DNA of 64,000 nt from Kineosporia babensis (GTDB lineage: Bacteria > Actinomycetota > Actinomycetes > Actinomycetales > Kineosporiaceae): the NCBI RefSeq assembly GCF_021129305.1, contig NZ_JAJOMB010000007.1, forward strand, positions 310,001-374,000, given 5' to 3'. Both the position numbers and the translations under genes were made by a program. This document shows positions 45,586-55,590 of the stretch, one piece after another; position 1 is the stretch's first letter, and each line of letters starts with the position of its first letter. A model generated the notes under the pieces. It had not been told where the DNA came from. It worked only from the letters and a program-made list of their open reading frames with translations, and ran no database searches.

Positions 45586-46226
45586 GAAACACCTGCCGGG
45601 AAGTCGTCGAGGGCGTCGATCTCGGGCAGGAACGGCGCCAGGGAAGGCAGCGCGTCCAGCGAGGTCAGGCCCAGTTTGTGCAAGAAGGTCTGGGTGGTTG
45701 CGTACAAGGTGGCGCCGGTCTCCGGATCGTTGCCGGCGTCTTCGACCAGGCCGCGGGTGACCAGCGTGCGCATCACCGCGTCCACGTTCACGCCCCGGAC
45801 GGCGGAGACTCGGGCGCGGCTGACCGGCTGGCGGTAGGCCACGATCGCCAGAGTCTCCAGGGCGGCCTGGCTGAGCTTGGAGGTCTGCCCGTCCAGGACG
45901 AAGCGTTCCAGCACCGGCGAGAATTCCGGACGGCTGTAGATCCGCCAGCCCCCGGCCACCCGCCGCAGCTCGAAACCGCGGGCATCGTTGTCGTAGTCCG
46001 CCACCAGGCCGGCCAGCAGCTCGGTGACGTGCTCGACGGTGACGTCCAGCGCCGAGGCCAGCTGCACCTCGTCCACCGGGTTCTCGACCACCATGAGCAC
46101 GGCCTCCAGCGCGGCACGGGCGCCGCCGGGAAGGTCGTCGAGGTCGGGGACGTCACCGGCCGCGGGGTCTTCGCCCTCGGCCTCGCTGTTCCCGTTGCCC
46201 ACCTCGGGCGGTTCCTCGTCGCTCAC
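45582..46226 (-). CDS. scpB: Condensin subunit ScpB
   Basis: A 214-residue winged-helix protein that dimerises on the kleisin ScpA in the Smc condensin. Conserved blocks: AALEAVLMVVENPVDEVQLA at the start, RGFELRRVAGGWRIYSRPEF, and the diagnostic LSQAALETLAIVAYRQPVSR then VRGVNVDAVMRTLVTRGLV. Acidic residues precede the domain. It is coupled to rluB, and 37 bases separate it from scpA. Confidence 0.95.
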   Translation of the reverse strand: MSDEEPPEVGNGNSEAEGEDPAAGDVPDLDDLPGGARAALEAVLMVVENPVDEVQLASALDVTVEHVTELLAGLVADYDNDARGFELRRVAGGWRIYSRPEFSPVLERFVLDGQTSKLSQAALETLAIVAYRQPVSRARVSAVRGVNVDAVMRTLVTRGLVEDAGNDPETGATLYATTQTFLHKLGLTSLDALPSLAPFLPEIDALDDFPAGVS

Positions 46227-46263
46227 CGCTCTATCATGCCTTGTCCAGCGGCGAGCTCTGACA

Positions 46264-47322
46264 TCACGAGAGGGCCCGGAGGTCTTCCTCGGTCACGATG
46301 CCGTCGGGGTCGGGGCCCGGCTCCTCGGTGACGGCCTCGATGCCCTCGAACTCGTCCACGTCGATCTCGCCCAGGTCGGCGCCGGTCCAGCGCACGGTCA
46401 GCTCGCCCAGCGGGGAGACCTGGTCGAACGCGACGGCGGCCTCGCGGAACAGCTCCAGCAGGGCCAGGAACCGGGCGATCACCACCAGCTTGCCGTCGGC
46501 ATCAGTGACCAGTTGGCGGAAGCTGGCGGTCCCGGCCCGGCGCAGCCGGTCCACGATCAGGGCGGCCTGCTCACGCACGCTGACCGCCGGATTGTGCAGG
46601 TGGTCGAGCTTGACCTTGGGTGGTTCCTTGGGGGTGAGCGCCTTGGCCGCGAGCTCGGCGAACTGCAGCGGGGTCAGGCCCAGCACCAGTTCGGGCAGGA
46701 GCTTGGTGAGCTGCTCCTCCATCGGCACGTCGCGCGGGGCGCGGCGGTTCTCGGCCTCGATCCGGCCGGAGAGGGTCTTGGCCACGTCCTTGAACGCGCG
46801 GTACTGCAGCAGCCGGGCGAAGAGCAGGTCGCGGGCCTCGAGCAGGGCTAGGTCCTCGTCGTCCTCGACCTCGGCGGCGGGCAGCAGGCGGGCCGCCTTG
46901 AGGTCGAGCAAGGTGGCCGCGACCAGCAGGAACTCGCTCACCTCGCCGAGGTCCCAGTCCGCCCCGAGGGCTTTGACGTAGGCCAGGAAGTCGTCGGTGA
47001 CCTGGGCGATCGCGATCTCGGTGACGTCCAGCTTGTGCTTGGAGATCAGGCCGAGCAGCAGGTCGAAGGGGCCGTCGAAGTTGTCGAGGTGCACCTCGAA
47101 GCCGGAACTACGGCCGGGCAGAACTCCCCCGGGTGTGGTTTCGGAACTGGAGACGCTCTCGGGCCTTTGCGTCTCACCGTCACCTGGCGCTGCGGTTGCG
47201 TCCGGATCAGGGACGTCGTCGAGCGTTTGCGTCCGCGCTCCACCCGACCCCGAAGCGAAGTCTCCTTCCGAGACTTCCGCGCGGGGGGCGTCCGTTGCTG
47301 GTTCTTGTTCTTCGCTGTTCAA
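46264..47322 (-). CDS. scpA: Condensin kleisin ScpA
   Basis: About 352 residues. The family start FEVHLDNFDGPFDLLLGLI is followed by ISKHKLDVTEIAIAQVTDDF and, at the C-terminus, SFRQLVTDADGKLVVIARFL. The core is preceded by about 75 acidic, Ser/Thr-rich residues. In frame there is no ATG; TTG at 47322 is the only start giving the acidic extension, and a GTG at 47094 inside the conserved block is the other option. The coding region begins 17 bases after the parA stop, so the two are cotranscribed. Confidence 0.88.
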   Translation of the reverse strand: MNSEEQEPATDAPRAEVSEGDFASGSGGARTQTLDDVPDPDATAAPGDGETQRPESVSSSETTPGGVLPGRSSGFEVHLDNFDGPFDLLLGLISKHKLDVTEIAIAQVTDDFLAYVKALGADWDLGEVSEFLLVAATLLDLKAARLLPAAEVEDDEDLALLEARDLLFARLLQYRAFKDVAKTLSGRIEAENRRAPRDVPMEEQLTKLLPELVLGLTPLQFAELAAKALTPKEPPKVKLDHLHNPAVSVREQAALIVDRLRRAGTASFRQLVTDADGKLVVIARFLALLELFREAAVAFDQVSPLGELTVRWTGADLGEIDVDEFEGIEAVTEEPGPDPDGIVTEEDLRALS

Positions 47323-47339
47323 GTCAGGGTTGGCAGGTC

Positions 47340-48269
47340 TCAGGCGGCGTCGCCGCGCGCGATCAGCTCGCGGGCCAGCAGGCGATAGGCGTATGCGCCG
47401 GCGTGCGAGGACGCGTAGGTGGTGATCGGCTCGGCGGCCACCGAGGCGTCCGGGAACTTCACGGTCCGGCCGATCACGGTGTGGAAGACCCGCTCGCCGA
47501 AGGCCTCGACCACCCGGGCCACCACCTCCCGGCTGTGCAGGGTGCGCGGGTCGTACATGGTGGCCAGGATGCCGTCGACCTCCAGGCCCGGGTTCAGCCG
47601 GTCCTTGACCTTCTCGATCGTCTCGACCAGCAGGGCCACACCGCGCAACGCGAAGAACTCGCACTCCAGCGGGATCACCACACCGTGGGCGGCGGTGAGC
47701 GCGTTGATCGTGAGCAGGCCGAGCGAGGGCTGGCAGTCGATCAGCACCACGTCGTACTCGTCCAGCACCGGCCGCAGCGCCCGGCTCAGCACCGTCTCCC
47801 GGGCCACCTCGCTGACCAGCTGCACCTCGGCCGCGGACAGGTCGATGTTGGCCGGCAGCAGGTCCAGGTTCTCGTACTCGGTCGGCCGGATCACCTCACC
47901 GACCTCGGTGGAACGGTCCATCAGCACGTTGTAGACGGTGTGGTCCAGCTCGTGCGGGTTGATCCCCAGGCCGACCGACAGCGCGCCCTGCGGGTCGAAG
48001 TCCACCAGCAGCACCTTGCGCCCGTACTCCGCCAGCGCCGCCCCCAGGTTGATGGTCGAGGTGGTCTTGCCGACCCCGCCCTTCTGGTTGCACATCGCAA
48101 TGATCCGCGCGGGTCCGTGCGCGGTGAGCGGATGCGGGTCGGGGAAGGCCGGCATCGGCCGACCGGTCGGGCCGTCACCACCGGAACTCACCAGCAGCAG
48201 GCCGTCGCCGCCGCCCCGCTCGACGGCTATGTTCGTCGACACAGCCGCAGCGGTCGTGTTGTTCGTCAC
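47340..48269 (-). CDS. parA: ParA/Soj-family ATPase
   Basis: A 309-residue Walker-type ATPase. The deviant P-loop is CNQKGGVGKTTSTINLGAAL, followed by LLVDFDPQGALSVGLG, ENLDLLPANIDLSAAEVQL and DYDVVLIDCQPSLGLLTINA-type sequence. No parB is adjacent; this is the second ParA-like protein that sits before scpAB in actinobacteria rather than the origin-proximal pair. The GTG at 48269 with AGGAG was chosen; the upstream open frame is not conserved. The first 75 residues are a disordered extension. Confidence 0.92.
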   Translation of the reverse strand: MTNNTTAAAVSTNIAVERGGGDGLLLVSSGGDGPTGRPMPAFPDPHPLTAHGPARIIAMCNQKGGVGKTTSTINLGAALAEYGRKVLLVDFDPQGALSVGLGINPHELDHTVYNVLMDRSTEVGEVIRPTEYENLDLLPANIDLSAAEVQLVSEVARETVLSRALRPVLDEYDVVLIDCQPSLGLLTINALTAAHGVVIPLECEFFALRGVALLVETIEKVKDRLNPGLEVDGILATMYDPRTLHSREVVARVVEAFGERVFHTVIGRTVKFPDASVAAEPITTYASSHAGAYAYRLLARELIARGDAA

Positions 48270-48429
48270 GTCGTCTCCTCGGTAGCGCTTGTCGACGCCT
48301 GTCCGACATCGGGACATGACACCGGGCGTTTCGTCGATGTCCATCCTCGCGCGTCGCCGGTCGGGACCTGGCGAGGCTAGTCGGCGCGTCGCCTGGTACT
48401 CAAGCCGACTTCCGCGCTATGAGCGGATG

Positions 48430-49536
48430 TCAGGCCTGTAGGGCCCGGGGATGGGCCGCTACATACACCTCACGCAGCGTATCCGCGGTGACACGGGTGT
48501 AGAGCTGGGTGGTGGTCACCGAGGCGTGGCCGAGCAGTTCCTGAACCACCCGGACGTCGGCCCCGCCCTCCAGAAGATGGGTGGCGAAGGAGTGCCGGAG
48601 GGTGTGCGGAGACACTTTGCCGGACAGCTCGGCCCGGTCCGCGGCCCCGGCCAGAACTGCCCATGCACTCTGCCGGGACAGCGGTCCTCCCCTGGCGTTG
48701 AGGAACACCGCAGGTGACCCCCGTCCTTTCTCGGCCAGGCTCTTGCGGCCCCGGACGAGGTAGGCCTCGAGCGCGGCCACGGCGTAGCTGCCGACCGGGA
48801 CGATGCGTTCCTTGTCGCCCTTGCCCTTGAGCCGGATCAGGCCGGACTGCAGATCCAGGTCGTCGATGGCGCAGCCCACCGCCTCGCTGATCCGGGCGCC
48901 GCAGCCGTAGAGCAGCTCCAGCAGTGCCCGATCGCGCAGACCCGTGGCGGTCTCGGGCGGGCCTGCTGCGGCGAGCACTCGTTCCACTGCGTCCAGGCTG
49001 ATCGCCTTGGGCAGGCGCTTGGGTGGGGACGGGGGCTGGACCTGACCGGCCGGGTCGATGGCGGTGCGGCCCTCGAGCAGCAGGAACCGGTGGAACCCTC
49101 TTACCGCAACGACATGCCGGGCGGCGGAGCTGGCGGAAAGGGCTGCGGCCCCGTCCTCGCCGGTGCGGATGGCGGCCAGGAAACTGGTGACGTCTCGCTC
49201 CGCGACTTTCGCCGGATCGTCCAGGCCCAGGGACAAGAGGAAGTCGACGTAACGGCGCAGATCCCGGCGATAGGCCCCGAGCGTGTTCGCCGCGAGGCCG
49301 CGTTCGACCGCGAGATGGTCCAGGTAGCCGGTCAGTGCCTCGTCCAGCGGGGTTCGGCGGACGGGCGGTTCGGCGCGCGCCTGGCCGGCTCGCGCCGGTT
49401 CGCCGCCTGGTCCTTCTACCCGCGGCTCGTCGGCCCGCGGCCTCTCGGCCGTGCTGCTGCGGCTGCGCGTGGCTTCAGCCCGGCCACGCTCGTCGGCCAC
49501 AGCCCTTACCTGGTCCCGCCCGCCGGCCACTTTCAC
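48430..49536 (-). CDS. xerD: Tyrosine recombinase XerD
   Basis: The core from [20 protein letters not shown] (49347) to the stop is 305 residues, normal for XerD, which resolves chromosome dimers. Catalytic residues are present: Arg of [11 protein letters not shown], Lys of [14 protein letters not shown], His-x-x-Arg of [11 protein letters not shown], His of LLGHASV and Tyr of TTQLYTRV. The start is uncertain: GTG at 49536 is a conservative choice, giving a 60-residue Arg/Ala/Gly-rich leader. The same frame remains open much further left, through a decapeptide repeat array, so a far longer N-terminus is possible. Confidence 0.88.
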   Translation of the reverse strand: MKVAGGRDQVRAVADERGRAEATRSRSSTAERPRADEPRVEGPGGEPARAGQARAEPPVRRTPLDEALTGYLDHLAVERGLAANTLGAYRRDLRRYVDFLLSLGLDDPAKVAERDVTSFLAAIRTGEDGAAALSASSAARHVVAVRGFHRFLLLEGRTAIDPAGQVQPPSPPKRLPKAISLDAVERVLAAAGPPETATGLRDRALLELLYGCGARISEAVGCAIDDLDLQSGLIRLKGKGDKERIVPVGSYAVAALEAYLVRGRKSLAEKGRGSPAVFLNARGGPLSRQSAWAVLAGAADRAELSGKVSPHTLRHSFATHLLEGGADVRVVQELLGHASVTTTQLYTRVTADTLREVYVAAHPRALQA

Positions 49537-49559
49537 TTTCCGATCCCGCTCAACACCCG

Positions 49560-49950
49560 CGCTCGCCGTTTGAACCCGCCCACCAGCTACGTCCCCTGTC
49601 CCAGCCCGCCCAGCACCCACGTCCTCCAACCCAGCCGACCGGGCATCCACGTCTTCGAACCCAGCCGACCGGGCGCCTACGCCTTCGAACCCGGTCAGCC
49701 GAACCCCCACGTCCTCCAACCCAGCCGACCGGGCACCCACGTCCTCGAACCCGGTCAGCCGAACACCCACGTCCTCAAGGTGATCTGACCGAGCACCCTT
49801 GTTCCCGGCCGGATCCCGCCCGGCACCCACGTTTTCAAGCTGCTCTCGGTGAGCAACCACGTCCTCAATCTGATCCGGCCGAGCGACGCCGTCGCTCGCC
49901 TGTTCTCGCCGAACACCCTTGTCCGCAACCTGATCCCGGCGAGCGCCACT
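49560..49950 (-). repeat. 30-bp tandem repeat array upstream of xerD
   Basis: Some 13 imperfect copies of a 30-base unit. In the xerD frame they encode decapeptides near the consensus [10 protein letters not shown] / [10 protein letters not shown], and the left-hand units are more diverged ([10 protein letters not shown]). Unit length is a multiple of three, and the frame stays open throughout. The array lies between ald and the xerD core. It may be translated as an XerD extension or be an intergenic minisatellite. Spacer-less tandem copies exclude CRISPR. Confidence 0.75.
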
Positions 49951-50021
49951 CTCCCCTCGTAGCTGCCGAGCCGTCCCCTGCTTCGACCCCCGCGCCCCCG
50001 GGGCGGACGTCGGGGTCGCCG

Positions 50022-51137
50022 TCAGGCCAGCACCTCGGTCAGGGCCACGTACGGCATCTCGTGCGCCGCGGCGACCGGGGCGTTGACCACTGCTCCGTCG
50101 TACGTGTTCAGTCCCAGGGCCAACGGCGGATCGGCCTTGAGCGCCTCGCGCCAGCCGCGGTTGGCCAACTCGACGGCATACGGCAGCGTGACGTTGGTCA
50201 GGGCGTACGTGCTGGTGTGGGGCACCGCGCCGGGCATGTTGGCCACGCAATAAAAGACCGACTCGTGCACCTGGTACGTCGGGTCGGCGTGCGTGGTGGG
50301 CCGGGAGTCCTCGAAGCAGCCGCCCTGGTCGATCGAGATGTCGACCAGCACGCTGCCCGGGCGCATGGTGGCCACCTGCTCGTTGGTGACCAGCTTGGGC
50401 GCCTTGGCCCCGGCCACCAGCACTGCGCCGATCACCAGGTCGGCGTCGCGGATGGCGGTCTCGATCTCCAGCGAGTTGGACGCCACCGTCTGCAGGTGCC
50501 CCTGATAGATCCGGTCCATCTCGCGCAGCCGCTCGATGTTGCGATCGAGCAGCACCACCTCGGCCTGCATGCCCAGCGCGATCGCGGCCGCGTTGGCCCC
50601 GGCCACGCCCGCGCCGATGATGACCACCTTGGCCGCGTAGACCCCCGACACACCGCCGAGCAGGATGCCCCGCCCGCCCTGGGCCCGCATCAGCGTGTGC
50701 GCACCGACCTGGGGTGCGAGCCGGCCGGCCACCTCACTCATCGGGGCCAGCAACGGCAGCGAACGGTCCGGCAGTTGCACCGTCTCGTAGGCGATCGCGG
50801 TGACCTGGCGTTTGATCAGCTCTTCGGTGAGCGGCCGGTCGGCGGCCAGGTGCAGGTACGTGAAGAGCACCTGCCCCGGGCGCATCCGCTGGTACTCCGC
50901 CGGGATCGGCTCCTTGACCTTGAGCACCAGCTCGGCGCCGGCCCAGACCTCGTCGGCGCTGGGCAGGATGCGGGCTCCGGCCGAGACGTAGTCAGCGTCG
51001 GAGATGGACGAGCCCTCCCCCGCGGACTGCTCGATCGCGACCTCGTGCCCGGCTCTGACCAGCTCGTGCACCCCGGCCGGGGTGATCGCGACCCGGTACT
51101 CGTGATTCTTGATCTCGCGCGGAACCCCGACCCTCAC
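50022..51137 (-). CDS. ald: Alanine dehydrogenase
   Basis: A 371-residue enzyme that interconverts alanine with pyruvate and ammonia using [23 protein letters not shown] holds Arg15; KVKEP has the substrate Lys near 75, LHLAAD the catalytic His, [20 protein letters not shown] the Rossmann fold and SIDQGGCFE the Asp near 269. All catalytic residues are in place. The start is GTG. Its location between xerD and the pyrG group is common in actinobacteria. Confidence 0.95.
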   Translation of the reverse strand: MRVGVPREIKNHEYRVAITPAGVHELVRAGHEVAIEQSAGEGSSISDADYVSAGARILPSADEVWAGAELVLKVKEPIPAEYQRMRPGQVLFTYLHLAADRPLTEELIKRQVTAIAYETVQLPDRSLPLLAPMSEVAGRLAPQVGAHTLMRAQGGRGILLGGVSGVYAAKVVIIGAGVAGANAAAIALGMQAEVVLLDRNIERLREMDRIYQGHLQTVASNSLEIETAIRDADLVIGAVLVAGAKAPKLVTNEQVATMRPGSVLVDISIDQGGCFEDSRPTTHADPTYQVHESVFYCVANMPGAVPHTSTYALTNVTLPYAVELANRGWREALKADPPLALGLNTYDGAVVNAPVAAAHEMPYVALTEVLA

Positions 51138-51309
51138 TCGATCAGCCGCCTCTCGTCAGCAGACCCGGTCAATGATCGCTTCGAGGCCCACTCTAGGACG
51201 GACGTCCGACAGTCACCGCGTGACGCGACGCGGCGGAGGCGGCAAACCGGCCGCGGGCCGCCCCGGCGGGCTTCTGAACCGGAAAGTGTCGGTGCGTTGT
51301 GATCTGATC

Positions 51310-51924
51310 ATGAGCATGAGCGGTCGGTTCGTTCCCTACGCGGCCACCCCCGGTCGCGCTCTCGTGCAGGTCGTCGCCGACATCAGCGTGCTGCTGTGGG
51401 TGGTGCTCTGGTACTACGTCGCCAAGGCCGTGCATGCGGCGCTGTCGGCCATCGCCCAGGTCGGCGCCAACGTGCAGAACGGCGCCAACGGCATCTCCAG
51501 CAACCTCAACGGCGCCGGAGACAGCGCGGGCAACATCCCCTTGGCCGGAGACACCCTGGCCAAGCCGCTGAACGCCGCGGCCGGGGCGGCGCAGGAGATC
51601 GCCGGGGCCGGGCAGGGGCTCGACGAGAAGGCCACGCTCCTGGCCATCCTGCTGGCCCTTGCAGTTTCCGTCCCGCCGATCCTGGCCCTGGTGCTGCCCT
51701 GGCTGCTGCTGCGGCTGCGGTTCGCCCGGCGGGCCGGGGCCACCATTGCGCTGGCCAGGAGCGAGGGTGGTGAAAACCTGCTGGCCCTGCGAGCGCTGGC
51801 CAACCGGCCGATGCCCAAGCTGCTGGGGGTCTCGGCAGATCCGCTGGAGGGGTGGCGCACGGGCGATCAGGAAGTGGTCAAACGGCTGGCCGCGCTGGAA
51901 TTGCGATCAGCCGGCCTGAAATAG
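51310..51924 (+). CDS. Membrane protein with two transmembrane helices
   Basis: A 204-residue protein. Helix one is at about 20-45 (VVADISVLLWVVLWYYVAKAV). An external Ala/Gly/Asn-rich loop follows (LPLAGDTLAKPLNAAAGAAQ). Helix two is at about 110-135 (LLAILLALAVSVPPILALVL), followed by a basic cytoplasmic tail. Actinobacterial proteins of this shape are common near xerD-ald; the function is not known. The frame is open from 51109, but the ATG at 51310 begins the conserved-looking protein. Divergent from ald. Confidence 0.7.
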   Translation: MSMSGRFVPYAATPGRALVQVVADISVLLWVVLWYYVAKAVHAALSAIAQVGANVQNGANGISSNLNGAGDSAGNIPLAGDTLAKPLNAAAGAAQEIAGAGQGLDEKATLLAILLALAVSVPPILALVLPWLLLRLRFARRAGATIALARSEGGENLLALRALANRPMPKLLGVSADPLEGWRTGDQEVVKRLAALELRSAGLK

Positions 51925-51960
51925 CACCAGCGGTGCCGAACAGACCACGCCCGAAACAGG

Positions 51961-52839
51961 TCAGGGCTGGTGCCTGAGCGGCTTGCTCCGCGGGGGCGAC
52001 TTCGGCGGGGCACCGTCGGCGCTGCGGACCCGGGCGATGACGGCTCGGGCTACGTCTTCGGGATGGGTTTCGGGCAGCCAGTGGCCGGTGTCCAGTTCGA
52101 TGAAGGTGTAGTCGGGGCGGTGGCTGGTGGCGACGAATTCTTCGGAGAGTTCGGCGGCGGCCCGGCCCAGGAAGGCGTCTTGAGAGCCCCAGATGTAGGT
52201 GAGCGGCAGCTTGGCGCGGCCGATCGGGCCCGTGAACGGAATGCCGCGGTACCAGTTCAGGGCGCCGGTCGCGGCGTGCGGCTGGCGCAGGCGGCCGGCG
52301 TCTCGCTCGGCCATCGCCTCGGGCAGGCCGGTGCGCATCAGGTTTCGCTTGAAAGCCTTGTCGCGCACCAGTAACTCGGGCAGGCCGGGGATCTGGTTGA
52401 CGGCCATGTACCAGGACTTGAGGGCCTGGGTGCTGGTGCGGAAGGCTTTGGTCAGGGCGGCCGGGTGCGGGGTAGAGAGCACGGTGGCGGAGCGGAATCG
52501 GTCGGGATGCTGGCCGGCCAGGCCCCAGACCACGGCGCCACCCCAGTCGTGGCCTACGACGTGGGCGCTCTTGTGGCCGATCGCGTCGAGGAGGGCTACG
52601 ACGTCGGCCGTCAGTTCGGTCATGGCGTAGGCGCGGCGGGCGAGAGGTCGGGCGGCGGGTGAGTAGCCGCGCTGGTCGGGGGCGATGGTGCGGATGCCGG
52701 CCGAGTGCAGCAGGGGTTCGACCTTGCTCCAGCTGGTGGAGGTCTGGGGGAACCCGTGCAGGAGGATCACCGGGATGCCGTTGTCCGGGCCACTGTCACG
52801 GACGTCGAAGTTCAGGCCGTCGCGCGTGTATCGCCGCAT
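51961..52839 (-). CDS. Alpha/beta hydrolase, epoxide hydrolase-like
   Basis: A 292-residue hydrolase. HGFPQTSTSW is the oxyanion HGxP motif of epoxide hydrolases, GHDWGGAVVWG contains the nucleophilic Asp, and DTGHWLPETHPEDV the catalytic His. A cap domain lies between. The start at 52839 was chosen since MRRYTRDGLNFDVRDSG is the normal beginning. No operon partner is evident. Confidence 0.85.
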   Translation of the reverse strand: MRRYTRDGLNFDVRDSGPDNGIPVILLHGFPQTSTSWSKVEPLLHSAGIRTIAPDQRGYSPAARPLARRAYAMTELTADVVALLDAIGHKSAHVVGHDWGGAVVWGLAGQHPDRFRSATVLSTPHPAALTKAFRTSTQALKSWYMAVNQIPGLPELLVRDKAFKRNLMRTGLPEAMAERDAGRLRQPHAATGALNWYRGIPFTGPIGRAKLPLTYIWGSQDAFLGRAAAELSEEFVATSHRPDYTFIELDTGHWLPETHPEDVARAVIARVRSADGAPPKSPPRSKPLRHQP

Positions 52840-53161
52840 AGCTGCACAGCGTAAGGCCCTGGTGACGCCGACGCGTGGGCGGTCCATCGCGCCGGTGGCA
52901 ATATTTGCCGAGGTTGTGGCCAAGAGCCACAGAGAAAATGGGGGACGGCGTACGCACCGGAGAAGTGACAGTCACCAGAGCTGGGTGGCTGGGCCGGGCA
53001 GGAAACGGCTCCCAGGAGATTGCTGAACAATCCACTCCCGGTGAGCCAACGCAAGCCGCTGACCTGAGCTTTACGGAGCGATCAGCAGGAGGGTCGCTTT
53101 TTGTTAAGCGCCCCAGGGTCCCGGCCAGGTTCTCCGGCCGGGACCCTGGGGTCCTCAAGCG
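52840..53161. other. Intergenic region between hydrolase and Nudix genes
   Basis: No gene is supported here. The right end carries a strong terminator hairpin (53111-53151) for the pyrG-Nudix transcript. The remainder includes a short AT-rich patch at 52900-52945 that may be the promoter of the alpha/beta hydrolase gene; boxes are not convincing. Confidence 0.35.
53111..53151 (-). terminator. Terminator after the Nudix gene
   Basis: CCCCAGGGTCCCGGCC (53111-53126) pairs perfectly with GGCCGGGACCCTGGGG (53136-53151), loop of nine bases, ten bases after the Nudix stop codon. Confidence 0.75.
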
Positions 53162-53800
53162 CTAGCGATAGTGCCGGTGCGCGGGCCACGGTGCGTCGGC
53201 CGGACGCAGGGTGGACCAGCCCGCCGCCTTGGAGGCCACGGCCGCCAGGATGCCGATCACGGCGCCCGGGTTGTGGATCTTGCCGGCCAGGACCGCGTCA
53301 CGGGCCTCGTCCAGCGGGATCCAGCGGGTGGGCATGTTCAGCTCTTCCTCGCCGCGCTGGTACCGCTCGGCCTCGGGCACCTCGGAGACGCCGCGGGCCA
53401 GGTAGACCCGCAGGGCCTCGTTGCTGCCCCCGGGCGAGTTGAACCATTCACCCAGCAGGTCCCACTGCGAGGCCCTCAGGTCGGCCTCTTCCAGCAGTTC
53501 GCGCTTGGCCGCCTCGACCGGGTTCTCCCCCGGCACGTCGAGCAGGCCGGCGGGCAGTTCCCACAGTTCCATCTGCACCGGGTGGCGGTACTGACGGATC
53601 ATCAGGATCCGGTCGGACTCGTCCAGGGCCAGCACGGTGACCGCCCCGGGATGGTCCATCAGCTCGCGGGTGACCTGGCCGCCCTCACCGAGGTCGACCT
53701 TCTCCGAGACGATGTTCCAGACCTTGCCCTGGTGGATCAGGTCGTGGGAGAGCACCGGCCGCGGGGCCAGGAAGTCCTCGAACTCCGGGACGGAACTCAC
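53162..53800 (-). CDS. Nudix hydrolase, ADP-ribose pyrophosphatase type
   Basis: A 212-residue enzyme. The Nudix box is [20 protein letters not shown] followed by EADL, in which the usual Gly after Glu-Glu is Asp. The metal-binding Glu residues are intact. [16 protein letters not shown] is the lead-in typical of ADP-ribose pyrophosphatases. The start overlaps the pyrG stop by four bases, the standard arrangement in actinobacteria. Confidence 0.9.
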   Translation of the reverse strand: MSSVPEFEDFLAPRPVLSHDLIHQGKVWNIVSEKVDLGEGGQVTRELMDHPGAVTVLALDESDRILMIRQYRHPVQMELWELPAGLLDVPGENPVEAAKRELLEEADLRASQWDLLGEWFNSPGGSNEALRVYLARGVSEVPEAERYQRGEEELNMPTRWIPLDEARDAVLAGKIHNPGAVIGILAAVASKAAGWSTLRPADAPWPAHRHYR

Positions 53801-55509
53801 GCCGTCACCGGGGCGGCGTCCTGAGCCACCGGCTCGGCGGAACGCGGGGCCTCGACCTCGACCAGACGCTCGGCGCGCTGACGGTCCACGGCCGCACCGA
53901 TCAGACCGGAGAACAGCGGGTGCGCCTTGTCGGGGCGGGACTTGAACTCCGGGTGGGCCTGGGTGGCCACGTAGTACGGGTGCACCTCGCGCGGCAGCTC
54001 CACGAACTCGACCAGGGACCGGTCGGGAGACATCCCGGAGAACGAGAGTCCAGCGTCCTCAAGCTGCTTGAGGTACTTGTTGTTGACCTCGTAGCGGTGC
54101 CGGTGACGCTCGGAGACCTTCGCGGCGCCGTAGACGTCCCGCACGATGCTGCCCTCGGCAAGCACCGCGGGGTAGGCGCCCAGGCGCATGGTGCCGCCCA
54201 TGTCGCCCTCGCCCGAGACGATGTGCTTCTGCTCGTCCATGGTGGCGATGACCGGGTGCTTGGCCTTCGGCTCGAACTCGGTGCTGCTGGCGTCCTTGAG
54301 GCCGGCGACGTTGCGCGCGTACTCGATCACCATGCACTGCAGGCCGAGACACAGCCCCAGGGTGGGGATCTGGTTCTCGCGGCCGTAGCGCAGGGCGCCC
54401 AGCTTGCCCTCGATACCCCGCACACCGAAGCCACCGGGAACGCAGATCGCGTCTACCCCGCGCAGCGCCTTGGCGGCGCCTTCCGGCGTGTCACAGGTGT
54501 CGGAGGCGACCCAGCGGATGTTGACCTTGGCGTCCTGGGCGAAACCACCGGCGCGCAGCGCCTCGGTCACCGACAGGTAGGCGTCCGGCAGGTCGATGTA
54601 CTTGCCGACCAGGGCCAGCTCGACCTTGTGGGCCGGCTCGTGCACCCGGCGCAGCAGGTCGTTCCAGCTGTCCCACTCCACGTCGCGGAACGACAGACCC
54701 AGGCGGCGCACCACGTAGGCGTCCAGGCCCTCGGAGTGCAGCACCTTCGGGATGTCGTAGATCGAGGGCGCGTCGACCGCATTGACCACCGCTTCGACAT
54801 CCACGTCGCAGGTCAGCGCGATCTTGCGCTTCATGCTCTCGGGGATCTCGCGGTCGGAGCGGCAGATCAGCGCGTCCGGCTGGATGCCGATGTTGCGCAG
54901 CGCCGCGACCGAGTGCTGGGTCGGCTTGGTCTTCAGTTCACCGCTGGGTGCCAGGTAGGGCACCAGCGAGACGTGGATGAACAACACGTTGTCGCGGCCC
55001 ACGTCGCGCCGCACCTGCCGGGCGGCCTCGAGGAAGGGCAGCGACTCGATGTCACCGACCGTGCCGCCGATCTCGGTGATGATCACGTCGGCCACGCTGG
55101 CCTGGGCCCGCATCCGGGCCTTGATCTCGTCGGTGATGTGCGGGATGACCTGCACGGTGTCACCGAGGTACTCGCCGCGCCGTTCCTTGGCGATGACGGC
55201 CGAGTAGACCTGGCCGGTGGTGACGTTGGCCGATTCACCGAACTCCACGTCCAGGAAGCGCTCGTAGTGACCGATGTCGAGATCGGTCTCGGCGCCGTCG
55301 TCGGTCACGAAGACCTCGCCGTGCTGGAACGGGTTCATCGTGCCGGGGTCGACATTGAGGTACGGGTCGAGCTTCTGCATCGCTACCCGAAGGCCACGGG
55401 CCCGGAGAAGGTGACCCAGGCTGGACGCCGACAGGCCTTTACCGAGAGAGGAGGCGACGCCACCCGTGACGAAGATCTGCTTAGTGCGTTCTGGTATCCG
55501 CTGAGCCAC
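53797..55509 (-). CDS. pyrG: CTP synthase
   Basis: A 570-residue enzyme that aminates UTP to CTP. The synthetase domain opens [20 protein letters not shown] and includes [20 protein letters not shown]. The glutaminase domain has the catalytic Cys in GLCLGLQC and a His-x-Glu near the C-terminus (HPEFKSRP region). All motifs are complete. The start is GTG. It is the first gene of the pair with the Nudix hydrolase; 81 bases separate it from the glycosyltransferase upstream. Confidence 0.96.
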   Translation of the reverse strand: MAQRIPERTKQIFVTGGVASSLGKGLSASSLGHLLRARGLRVAMQKLDPYLNVDPGTMNPFQHGEVFVTDDGAETDLDIGHYERFLDVEFGESANVTTGQVYSAVIAKERRGEYLGDTVQVIPHITDEIKARMRAQASVADVIITEIGGTVGDIESLPFLEAARQVRRDVGRDNVLFIHVSLVPYLAPSGELKTKPTQHSVAALRNIGIQPDALICRSDREIPESMKRKIALTCDVDVEAVVNAVDAPSIYDIPKVLHSEGLDAYVVRRLGLSFRDVEWDSWNDLLRRVHEPAHKVELALVGKYIDLPDAYLSVTEALRAGGFAQDAKVNIRWVASDTCDTPEGAAKALRGVDAICVPGGFGVRGIEGKLGALRYGRENQIPTLGLCLGLQCMVIEYARNVAGLKDASSTEFEPKAKHPVIATMDEQKHIVSGEGDMGGTMRLGAYPAVLAEGSIVRDVYGAAKVSERHRHRYEVNNKYLKQLEDAGLSFSGMSPDRSLVEFVELPREVHPYYVATQAHPEFKSRPDKAHPLFSGLIGAAVDRQRAERLVEVEAPRSAEPVAQDAAPVTA

Positions 55510-55590
55510 GGGCTTTCACGTTATCAGGGTCTGCAGTTCACCGAGACATCACCCGCCCGGTATGCCCAAGAGGGCGACGGAAGTCCCCTT

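Noticed and set aside
49560-49950. Possible CRISPR array
   Set aside because: The 30-base units are directly adjacent, have no unique spacers, and translate as decapeptides.
49335-51302. 655-codon Pro/Arg-rich open frame on the plus strand
   Set aside because: Antisense of ald and of the repeat array; low-complexity, frame kept open by GC-rich codon bias.
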